A stretch of DNA of 32,624 nt from Spirilliplanes yamanashiensis. Its GTDB lineage: Bacteria; Actinomycetota; Actinomycetes; Mycobacteriales; Micromonosporaceae. Every line of letters starts with the position of its first letter. Positions within the stretch are counted from its first letter, which is position 1. Location of the stretch: the NCBI RefSeq assembly GCF_016863475.1, contig NZ_BOOY01000024.1, positions 1 to 32,624 of the forward strand, given 5' to 3'. Positions 19,423 to 25,634 of this stretch are shown here, piece by piece. The position numbers and the translations under genes were made by a program. Below the pieces are notes generated by a model that was given only the letters and a program-made list of their open reading frames with translations, was not told the DNA's origin and did no database searches.

Positions 19423-20174
19423 CGTTGTGGCCGGAGGGGGCGCACCTGACGATCGGGCTGTGGTTCGATCGGCCGGTGCTCCCCTCCGCGCTGCGTGCGG
19501 TGGGCGATGCCCTCGAGGCCGAGGGGGGCCGGTACACGGGCGCCGTGTACGTCGGACCGCCCGCCGTGCCGTTCGACTGGGTGTTCGACATCGAAGGGCT
19601 GTCCCACGTCCACGACGCGGCCGCCTCGGCGGTCAGGGACCGGATGGCGGACGGCACGGCCTACCGGGTGAGCATGGCACTGCCCGGCGTGGGCCCGGCC
19701 GCCCTCACCTTCGAGGGCACACCCGGGGCGGTCCTGCCGGCGTCCGGGCACCCGGTCGACGTCGTCATGGAATCGGACGTCCTCTTCATCCCGCCCGAAC
19801 ACCGGGACGACGACGAGCGGGCGGCCGCCCAGGCGTTGCAGGCGGCCGTCCTGCGGTATCTGGAAGCGTGCTGCACGGCGCTCGATCCGGCGTACGCCCT
19901 GGTGCACGTCGAGGAGGCCACCCCGACGCCGGCGGCGCTGGCGGCGGGCGGGCGGCTCGGCGGCGACGTGTTCGTCTCGCGACGCCTGGCCGGCCTGGAC
20001 GGCCTCGGCACTGCGCTGGCCGACGTGGCGCGGGTCAGCGAGACCCTCGATTGGGAGACCGGCACGTTCTACTCCAGCGACTTCCTGGCGGAGACGCCGG
20101 ACCGGCCCGCTCTCGTGGCTGCCTGGACGGCCGCGTCCGCGGTGATCGCGGACCTGCTGCGCCACGATCGTTGA
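19419..20174 (+). CDS. Probable immunity protein for the adjacent toxin
   Basis: A 251-residue protein with no signal peptide, hence cytosolic. It begins MTLWPEGAHLTIGLWFDRP at the GTG at 19419, which shares GTGA with the toxin stop, so translation is coupled. A protein encoded directly after a Hint-linked toxin is by established precedent the cognate immunity protein, and this is the main evidence. The sequence is acidic with mixed alpha/beta character (AYRVSMALPGVGPAALTFEG; DVLFIPPEHRDDDE; RVSETLDWETGTFYSSDF). I do not match it to a named Imm family. The ORF extends further upstream in frame, but there overlaps the toxin gene. It is convergent with erm; both stops lie in TGACCGCGGTCA at 20172-20183. 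Confidence 0.75.
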   Translation: MTLWPEGAHLTIGLWFDRPVLPSALRAVGDALEAEGGRYTGAVYVGPPAVPFDWVFDIEGLSHVHDAAASAVRDRMADGTAYRVSMALPGVGPAALTFEGTPGAVLPASGHPVDVVMESDVLFIPPEHRDDDERAAAQALQAAVLRYLEACCTALDPAYALVHVEEATPTPAALAAGGRLGGDVFVSRRLAGLDGLGTALADVARVSETLDWETGTFYSSDFLAETPDRPALVAAWTAASAVIADLLRHDR

Positions 20175-20180
20175 CCGCGG

Positions 20181-20750
20181 TCACCGCCCACTCCGCCGAG
20201 GCCGCGTTTTCCGCGATGTCGGCCCCTCCACCCGCCGCCGGATCCGCAGCACCGCCGAGTCGACCTGCGGCGGCGGCACAAAGGCCGACCGCGGCACCGC
20301 CAGCCCCACCGACAGCTCGAACCGCGCGCTCCCGCCCGCCTCGGCGAGCCGCCGCGCGGCCGCCCGCTGCACCACCAGATCGGCCGCGACCAGCGACGAC
20401 CGCGGCGCGAGCAGGAGCCTCACCAGCGCGCTCGTGATCCCGTACGGCGGATTCGCCACCACCCGGAACGCCCGCCGCGGCAGCAGCAACCGCGCCGCGT
20501 CGACCTCGACGACCGTCACGGGCGCCCCGGCGAATGACTCCCGCAGCCCGCGAGCCCGCCCCGGGTGCAGCTCGAACGCCAGCACCCGCGCCCCCGCCGC
20601 CACCAGCGGCCGGGTCAGCGCACCGCGCCCGGCGCCGACGTCGAGCACCAGGTCACCGGGTTGCACACCGGCGTCAGCGACGACCCGTTCGGCCCACCGG
20701 TCGGTCAGGGGGTGCCAGCCCCACGCCCGCCGCGACCCTGCCGCGGGCAC
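20181..20750 (-). CDS. erm: 23S rRNA adenine N6-methyltransferase, Erm family
   Basis: A 189-residue SAM-dependent methyltransferase of the Erm/KsgA group, which methylates A2058 of 23S rRNA and gives macrolide-lincosamide-streptogramin B resistance. Motifs: LVLDVGAGRGALT (SAM motif I), VLAFELHP (acidic ribose-binding residue), VVEVDAARLLLP, and the catalytic VVANPPYG (N-P-P-Y). It ends AFVPPPQVDSAVLRIRRR plus a short basic tail. It is shorter than classical Erm (about 245), having a reduced C-terminal domain. The GTG at 20750 is forced by an in-frame stop at 20762-20760. That GTG has a poor ribosome-binding site, while a good GGGAG serves an out-of-frame ATG at 20766, a possible leader peptide. 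Whether it confers resistance is untested. Confidence 0.85.
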   Translation of the reverse strand: MPAAGSRRAWGWHPLTDRWAERVVADAGVQPGDLVLDVGAGRGALTRPLVAAGARVLAFELHPGRARGLRESFAGAPVTVVEVDAARLLLPRRAFRVVANPPYGITSALVRLLLAPRSSLVAADLVVQRAAARRLAEAGGSARFELSVGLAVPRSAFVPPPQVDSAVLRIRRRVEGPTSRKTRPRRSGR

Positions 20751-20766
20751 GGCGCACCATCACCAT
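20674..20766 (-). CDS. Possible Erm leader peptide overlapping the erm start
   Basis: A 30-codon ORF (MVMVRRARGR onward) starts 4 nt after GGGAG, has the best ribosome-binding site before erm and runs out of frame across the erm start codon. Arg6-Ala-Arg8 and Arg8-Gly-Arg10 are +X+ motifs of the kind that stall macrolide-bound ribosomes. It ends at a TGA at 20676-20674. This is speculative. Confidence 0.35.
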   Translation of the reverse strand: MVMVRRARGRVAAGVGLAPPDRPVGRTGRR

Positions 20767-20784
20767 GAAAGCTCCCACGGCGCG

Positions 20785-20823
20785 ACCGTAGGTCTGGGAG
20801 AGAAAACTGGGCAACGGAATTTC
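20785..20823 (-). promoter_or_regulatory. WhiB7-type promoter of erm
   Basis: On the minus strand TTGCCC (20814-20809) is a -35, followed by an 18-nt spacer and TACGGT (20790-20785) as the -10. The AT-rich GAAATT sits 3 nt upstream of the -35, the signature of WhiB7-dependent resistance-gene promoters in actinobacteria. Start of transcription would be near 20778. Confidence 0.5.
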
Positions 20824-20864
20824 GTCCGTCCTTTTCGGACTTCGGGGCTGTGGCGGGGCTGGGG

Positions 20865-20879
20865 GAACCGGTACGGTTC
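20865..20879. promoter_or_regulatory. Perfect inverted repeat upstream of the ybaB operon
   Basis: GAACCG (20865-20870), GTA, CGGTTC (20874-20879). TACGGT at 20872-20877 inside it could be the -10 for the gene at 20925, making the dyad a candidate operator. It lies between erm and the ybaB operon. Confidence 0.35.
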
Positions 20880-20924
20880 GGTGTCGTAACGCGACGTTGC
20901 CGGTACCGCTGGTGAGGAGCCCGC

Positions 20925-21251
20925 ATGGCCCGGGAGATCGACGAGGCCTGGATCGAGGAGGCCGTCGAGCGGCACCGCCGCCTGGAGTCGCTGCGCGCCC
21001 AGCTGGACGAGGCGGCCGCCGGCACCCGGGTGACGGTCCGGTCGCCGGACGGCTCGGTCGAGGTGGTGGTCACGGCGGCGGGGGCGATCGTCGACGTGCA
21101 CATCCTCGGGTCGTTGCAGCGCCGCACCAACGACGACGTGTCGCGCTCCGTGCGCCAGGCGGTGGTCGCGGCCGCGGACGCCGCCCGCTGGGCCCGCGCG
21201 AAGCTGCACGACGAGGTGTTCAGCGCCTACCTGCCGCTGGCCGGCCGATGA
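20925..21251 (+). CDS. YbaB/EbfC-family nucleoid-associated protein
   Basis: A 108-residue protein with the YbaB pattern: an N-terminal helix (EEAVERHRRLESLRAQLDEAAAGTRVTV), a three-stranded sheet (PDGSVEVVVTAAGAIVDVHI) and a C-terminal helix (NDDVSRSVRQAVVAAADAARWA). Family members are DNA-binding dimers. Actinobacterial paralogues often sit upstream of WXG100 or type VII substrate genes, as here. GAGGAG precedes the ATG, and the stop overlaps the next gene by ATGA. Confidence 0.88.
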   Translation: MAREIDEAWIEEAVERHRRLESLRAQLDEAAAGTRVTVRSPDGSVEVVVTAAGAIVDVHILGSLQRRTNDDVSRSVRQAVVAAADAARWARAKLHDEVFSAYLPLAGR

Positions 21252-21568
21252 GCGCCACGACCACCCCGCCCGGCGTGCTGGTCGCGACGCCCGGCGACCT
21301 GGCCGACCGGCTCGACGAGGCCGCCGCCGCCCTGGTGTCCGCGGCCCGCACGCTGCGCCGCGCCGTCCCGGACACCGCCCCGCGCGCCGCCGCCGGCCCC
21401 GCCCCGGCGCTGCACGCCGCCTGGCAGGCCGCGGTCGCGGCCCGCGCCGACGAGGCCGCGGCCGCCGCCGACCGGTTGCTCGACGCCTCGGCCGCGGTCC
21501 GCACAGCCCACCGGGGGTACGCGGACACCGACGCCCTCGTTTCCCGCCACCTGCGGGGGAGCGCCTGA
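21248..21568 (+). CDS. Small helical protein, type VII secretion substrate-like
   Basis: A 106-residue, Ala-rich, fully helical protein without a signal peptide. It starts in the ATGA overlap with the YbaB gene and ends in a TGATG overlap with the WXG-like gene. Size, hairpin-like helicity and operon position fit the EspC/WXG100-type small partner proteins. It lacks a WXG motif, so assignment rests on context. Confidence 0.65.
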   Translation: MSATTTPPGVLVATPGDLADRLDEAAAALVSAARTLRRAVPDTAPRAAAGPAPALHAAWQAAVAARADEAAAAADRLLDASAAVRTAHRGYADTDALVSRHLRGSA

Positions 21569-22188
21569 TGGACACCCTCGACCGCATCGCGCCCGCCGCC
21601 GGGCCGCTGCTGGCCCGGGTCGACGAGATCGTCGAGTACGCGGGCGCGCCCGCCGGCCACCCGCTGTGGACCCAACTGCGCCGGGTGCGCCTCCTACCCG
21701 GCGACGCGGTCGAGGCGGTGGCCGCACTCCGCCCGGACGACATCGCGGCCGCGGCGGGCCCCCTCCGCGCGACCCGCGACACCCTCGCCGACGTGGCGTC
21801 GACCCTGCCCGCCCCGGGCGCGTGGGCAGGCACCGCGGCAGACGCGTACGCCACCGGCCGCCGCGCCCTGTCCACCCACGTCGACGCCCTGGCGGGCCGC
21901 GCGGCCACCACGGCCGACCTCGGCGACGACCTGGCAGAGTGGATGCGCGGCACCCGCCGCGCGGTCGCGGCGGTCCTCGCGGACGTCCTGGCGTCGGCGG
22001 AGTCGGCGGCCCTGCCGCTCACGGGTGCGGGCCCGGCCGAACTCCTCCCGCCCGACCAGCACGGCGCGGCCGCCGAGGTCGCGACCCGGGTCCTGCGCAC
22101 GGTCGCCGACGCCTTCGCCGCCGCCGAACCCCTGCTGGACCGCACGACGACCCTGTCCGCCCAGTCCCCACCCCCGCCGGCGATCTGA
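21568..22188 (+). CDS. WXG100/PPE-like helical protein
   Basis: A 206-residue Ala-rich helical protein without a signal peptide. PGAWAGTAADAYATGRRALSTHV holds the W-x-G turn and A.DAY motif typical of WXG100-like regions, followed by long helices and a short Pro-rich end (SPPPPAI). In many actinobacteria this position is held by a large toxin with an N-terminal WXG-like domain; here the protein stops without any toxin module. It could be an ESX partner, an immunity-like orphan or a remnant. No ESX secretion machinery is in the window. Third gene of a tightly overlapping operon. Confidence 0.65.
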   Translation: MDTLDRIAPAAGPLLARVDEIVEYAGAPAGHPLWTQLRRVRLLPGDAVEAVAALRPDDIAAAAGPLRATRDTLADVASTLPAPGAWAGTAADAYATGRRALSTHVDALAGRAATTADLGDDLAEWMRGTRRAVAAVLADVLASAESAALPLTGAGPAELLPPDQHGAAAEVATRVLRTVADAFAAAEPLLDRTTTLSAQSPPPPAI

Positions 22189-22442
22189 CGACGCCGCCGC
22201 CCGCGCTGCGTGCTGAGCCAGCAGCGGCGCCAAGGGGGAGTCGCGGACCTCGGCCGCGGTTGGAGTGGGCACGCGGCTTGGTTGCGGTCCCTGCTGAGGT
22301 CCGCAGCCTCGGCCGCACCCCGCCGCGCGGGCTTGGGTGTCGTGCGGCCTCATGTCGGCGTCCTTCCAAGGGACGCGACGTGGTGCGCGGTCGAAGCCGG
22401 TCCGCGCGTCGCGGCCCGGCGTGAACACGCGGCCCCGCGGGG

Positions 22443-23711
22443 TCAGGTCGTCCTGCGGCGGCGGGTCGTCCAGCCGACCAGGAGCAGGCCGGCCGCCAGC
22501 AGGGTCAGCCCGACGCCGGCCACTGCACCCGTCGACGTGCCGGTCACCGGGAGGCCGGCGCCCTGGCCGCCCTCCGGCGCAGCCGCCGCCGCTCGGGCCG
22601 ACGGCGGCAGCGGGGCGACCGCTGCGGCCTCGAGGACGCCGAAATCGGCGTCCAGCGCCGGGTGGGCGTACCCCTGCTTGTCGCGGCCGGGGCCGACGAT
22701 CTCCAGGCGGACGGCGACGGCGCGGGCCGCGACGGCCTGGCCCTGGGTTGCCTGCTTGAGGGTGCCGAGGGTGACGCGCAGCGTGGTGCCGTCAGGGGCG
22801 GGGGCGGATTCGGGGCGGCCCGAAGGCAGGGTGGGGACGCCCGGCAGCGGGGGCATGCCGGGCAGCGGGACGCCGCCGACGGTGGCCAGGGCGGGCAGGG
22901 CGCCGAGCAGGGCGGATTCGGTGCGGTCGTCAAGGGGGATCTCGGCGGTGGCGCCGGGGGTGGTGAGGCGCTTCGGCGGGGTGCCGGGGGCGGTCACCTC
23001 GACGACGGGTGGGCGGTAGTCGACGCGGGCGGTGCCCTTCGCGGGGGCGATGGCGGCGGTCAGGTGGGGGCCGCGGACGATCGTGACGGTGGCGGCGCCG
23101 TCGAGGATGCGCAGCGTACCGGGCTCGACGGCGGCGGTGGCCACGGAGTGGACGGCGTTGCCGCGCCGTGCCAGCTCCGTGGTGTTCCAGGCGGCCAGGC
23201 CGGCGGGGGCGCGCAGCAGGTCGCCGGCCTGCGCGGCGCCGAGGCGGGCCTCGGCGCGGGTGACCGGGCCGGTGGTGGTGCCGCAGGTGAGGCCGGGGGT
23301 CCAGCGGGCGTGCGCGGACGTCGTGGCGCGGCGCAGCGTGAACGGGCCGGCGGTGCGGGTGGCCGGACCGCGGGTGGTGGCGGCCGGGTTCTGCGGCGGC
23401 GCCGTCTGGGTGACCGGTGTGGTGAGGGCGTCGGGGCCGTCGGTGCCGCCGAGGGGGCGGGCGGTGGCGGCGGAGCCGGGGGCGGCGACGCCGGTGCGGG
23501 TCTCGGCGATGCGGACGTCGAGGGCGGTGTCGCCGCCGAGGCGGTGGATGCCGAGGGCCTGGGCGCCGGCCTCCGCGGCGTACGCGGGGGCGCAGGCCGG
23601 GGCGGGGGCCGGGGCGGCGGGGGCGCCGGCCGCAGGGTCGGCGGGCAGGACGACGGAGGCGAGGACGGCGGTGGCGGCGAGGGCTGCGGACTGGCGGTGG
23701 GCGTGCGGCAT
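22443..23711 (-). CDS. LPXTG (LPVTG) cell-wall-anchored surface protein
   Basis: A 422-residue exported protein from the ATG at 23711 (GGAGG just upstream; the longer frame start is unlikely). It has a signal peptide (MPHAHRQSAALAATAVLASVVLP), a long Ala/Pro/Thr/Gly-rich ectodomain, then the sortase signal: LPVTG at about 387-391, a hydrophobic helix and RRRR. A sortase should cleave in LPVTG and couple the protein to peptidoglycan. The ectodomain repeatedly has beta-rich segments (VTIVRGPHLTAAI; VDYRPPVVEVTAPG; TTLRVTLGTLKQAT), and I recognise no named domain. No sortase gene is in the window. CCCCGCGGGG lies right after the stop. Confidence 0.85.
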   Translation of the reverse strand: MPHAHRQSAALAATAVLASVVLPADPAAGAPAAPAPAPACAPAYAAEAGAQALGIHRLGGDTALDVRIAETRTGVAAPGSAATARPLGGTDGPDALTTPVTQTAPPQNPAATTRGPATRTAGPFTLRRATTSAHARWTPGLTCGTTTGPVTRAEARLGAAQAGDLLRAPAGLAAWNTTELARRGNAVHSVATAAVEPGTLRILDGAATVTIVRGPHLTAAIAPAKGTARVDYRPPVVEVTAPGTPPKRLTTPGATAEIPLDDRTESALLGALPALATVGGVPLPGMPPLPGVPTLPSGRPESAPAPDGTTLRVTLGTLKQATQGQAVAARAVAVRLEIVGPGRDKQGYAHPALDADFGVLEAAAVAPLPPSARAAAAAPEGGQGAGLPVTGTSTGAVAGVGLTLLAAGLLLVGWTTRRRRTT

Positions 23712-23845
23712 CGGGGCGTCCTCCGGGCGGATCACGTATCGGGGAGCGTCTACGGTCCTGCCCAACGACGGTCGATGTCGGCGGTTGCGCCCTCTATGTC
23801 CGGCTCGGCCGATCGGTCACTTATCCGATCAGGCCGTCACCGTCG

Positions 23846-23851
23846 TAGTGT
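23846..23851 (+). promoter_or_regulatory. -10 box of a leaderless promoter
   Basis: TAGTGT ends 6 nt before the ATG at 23858, the start that yields the conserved N-terminus MGMLCAVSF. Confidence 0.5.
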
Positions 23852-23857
23852 GTGGGC

Positions 23858-24703
23858 ATGGGGATGCTGTGCGCGGTCAGCTTCAACCGGTACGGACGCC
23901 TCTACTACCTCGACCCGGGCGGCCTGCAGATCGCGGTGGGTGACCGGGTGCTGGTGCCCACCGACGACGGCACCGAGGTGGCCGAGTGCGTGTGGGCGCC
24001 GCAGTGGGTGTCGGAGGACACCGACGGGTTCCCCAAGGTGGCGGGCCTCGCCGACGACGCCGACCTGCGCCGCGACGACCTGCTGCGCCGCCGCAAGGCC
24101 GAGGCGAAGGTGGCGGCGAAGCGCCTCATCCGCGAGCACCAGCTGCCCATGAAGGTCGTCGCCGTCGACCACGTCATCGAGTCCGGCGGCACCGGCACGG
24201 GCGGGTCGCGCACCACCATCTACTTCACCGCGCCGCACCGGGTCGACTTCCGGTCGCTGGTGCGCGACCTCGGCGCCACCCTGCACTGCCGGGTCGAGCT
24301 GCGGCAGCTGTCCGCCCGGGACTCCGCGCGGGTCCAGGGCGGCATCGGCTCGTGCGGGCGCGACCTGTGCTGCGCCACGTTCCTGACGGACTTCGAGCCG
24401 GTGACGATCCGGATGGCGAAGGACCAGGACCTGCCGCTGAACCCGCTGCGCATCTCCGGGGCGTGCGGGCGCCTGATGTGCTGCCTGAAGTACGAGCACC
24501 CGCTCTACCAGCAGTTCCAGGCGACCGCCCCCGCGGTGGGCACCCGGGTCAGCACCCCGGAGGGCGACGGCCGGGTGGTGGCGCACAGCGTGCCGCGCGA
24601 CGCGGTGGTGGTGCGCATGGACGCCGACGGTTCCCGCTGCTCGTGCAGCCGCGCCTCGGTGTGCGGGCCGCGCCAGCAGCACGATGAGCGGTACGCCGAC
24701 TAG
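23858..24703 (+). CDS. PSP1/RicT-family protein
   Basis: A 281-residue PSP1-domain protein, related to B. subtilis RicT (YaaT), which acts with RicA and RicF as an Fe-S complex affecting RNase Y and phosphorelay. The N-terminus MGMLCAVSFNRYGRLYYLDPG and segments AECVWAPQWVSE, TIYFTAPHRVDFRSLVRDL and VELRQLSARDSARVQGGIGSCGRDLCC are characteristic. The two Cys motifs GSCGRDLCC and SGACGRLMCC fit metal or Fe-S ligation. A further Cys cluster ends the protein. In actinobacteria it commonly lies close to tmk-holB, but here about 9 kb of other genes intervene. Its TAG is shared with the convergent GNAT gene in CTAG at 24700-24703. Confidence 0.92.
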   Translation: MGMLCAVSFNRYGRLYYLDPGGLQIAVGDRVLVPTDDGTEVAECVWAPQWVSEDTDGFPKVAGLADDADLRRDDLLRRRKAEAKVAAKRLIREHQLPMKVVAVDHVIESGGTGTGGSRTTIYFTAPHRVDFRSLVRDLGATLHCRVELRQLSARDSARVQGGIGSCGRDLCCATFLTDFEPVTIRMAKDQDLPLNPLRISGACGRLMCCLKYEHPLYQQFQATAPAVGTRVSTPEGDGRVVAHSVPRDAVVVRMDADGSRCSCSRASVCGPRQQHDERYAD

Positions 24704-25227
24704 AGCGTGATCCAGTAGCGCCGGGTGCGGCCGAGCACCGTGTCCCGCACGTCCTCCAGCACCCCGCCATGGCGTTCGATCACCCGCGCCGACGCCGGGT
24801 TCGTCTCGTCGCACGTCACGAGCACCCGCCCCAGGCCGCGGCCGCGCGCCGCCGCCAGCACGGCGCCCAGCGCCCAGGTGGCCACGCCCCGCCCGCGCGC
24901 CGACGGGCGCACCCCGTAGCCGATGTGCCCGCCCGCGTCGAGCAGGAAGTCGTTCAGCGAGTAGCGCAGCGAGATGGCGCCCAGCAGCGCGCCGTCGTCG
25001 CCGGCGATCCACCAGAACGCGGCGTGCACCCAGCCCTCCGGCGGCGGGACGCTCTCGTCGCCGAGCCGCCGCAGCTTCGCCACCCACGCCGCGAAGCCGG
25101 CGGGGGAGTCCACCTCGTCGCCGGGGCGCAGCCCGCTGCCGTCCTGGTGGACGCCGCGGCCCCACTCGTCGCGCATGGCGAGCCAGGCGGTGTGCAGGTC
25201 GGCGGTGGGTGCGACGAGGGTGGGCAT
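24700..25227 (-). CDS. GNAT-family N-acetyltransferase
   Basis: A 175-residue acetyl-CoA-dependent acyltransferase. GALLGAISLRYSLNDFLLDAGGHIGYGVRPSARGRGVATWAL contains the GNAT beta4 strand and the acetyl-CoA pyrophosphate loop (R-G-R-G-V-A). LVTCDETNPASARVIERHGGVLED is the usual late motif. Substrate unknown. It is the last gene of a minus-strand operon, 4 nt downstream of the MmcQ/YjbR gene. Its stop overlaps that of the convergent PSP1 gene. Confidence 0.92.
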   Translation of the reverse strand: MPTLVAPTADLHTAWLAMRDEWGRGVHQDGSGLRPGDEVDSPAGFAAWVAKLRRLGDESVPPPEGWVHAAFWWIAGDDGALLGAISLRYSLNDFLLDAGGHIGYGVRPSARGRGVATWALGAVLAAARGRGLGRVLVTCDETNPASARVIERHGGVLEDVRDTVLGRTRRYWITL

Positions 25228-25231
25228 CGGC

Positions 25232-25621
25232 TCAGGATCGCGAGTCGAGCCACGCCTTCGCCACCCGTTTCGGCGCCTTCGCCAGCCACGCCTCCGTCAG
25301 CAGCTCCTCCAGGTCCGGCTCGGCGATCGCGTCGAGCCGGACCAGCACCGCCGGGTAGCCGTCGAAGTGCGACGTCGTGAAGTAGACCGCCGGGTCGTCG
25401 GCGATCAGCGCGTGCTTCGCCCCCTCGTCGGGCACGCTCGCCCCCAGCACCGGCCCGTCGGGCGCGGCGTCGCCGAGCTCCGCCAGGTCCTTCGCGCGCA
25501 GGCCGCGTTCCCACGCGAACGTGGAAGTGCGCACCTTCCACGCCGGACTGCCCCACGACGTCGACTCCGTCGTCTCCGGCAGCGACAACGCGATCCGGGC
25601 GACGTCCTCCCAGCTGGCCAT
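25232..25621 (-). CDS. MmcQ/YjbR-family protein
   Basis: A 129-residue protein of the MmcQ/YjbR (CyaY-like fold) family. It starts MASWEDVARIALSLPETTE, followed by SWGSPAWKVRTSTFAWERGL, YFTTSHFDGYPAVLVRLDAI and EELLTEAWLAKAPKRVA. Family members are small predicted DNA-binding proteins of unclear role. The ATG at 25621 is preferred over an upstream in-frame start because TAGGGT (25634-25629) fits a leaderless promoter 7 nt upstream. That box contains the TAG stop of the preceding phosphoesterase gene. Confidence 0.88.
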   Translation of the reverse strand: MASWEDVARIALSLPETTESTSWGSPAWKVRTSTFAWERGLRAKDLAELGDAAPDGPVLGASVPDEGAKHALIADDPAVYFTTSHFDGYPAVLVRLDAIAEPDLEELLTEAWLAKAPKRVAKAWLDSRS

Positions 25622-25628
25622 GCGACCC

Positions 25629-25634
25629 ACCCTA
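25629..25634 (-). promoter_or_regulatory. -10 box overlapping the upstream stop codon
   Basis: TAGGGT on the minus strand lies 7 nt before the ATG at 25621. Its first three bases are the stop codon of the metallophosphoesterase gene. Confidence 0.4.

Noticed and set aside
20750-20766. Frameshift at the start of erm
   Set aside because: The frame from GTG 20750 already includes the conserved SRRAWGWHPLTDRWA start, so no missing N-terminus needs to be restored.
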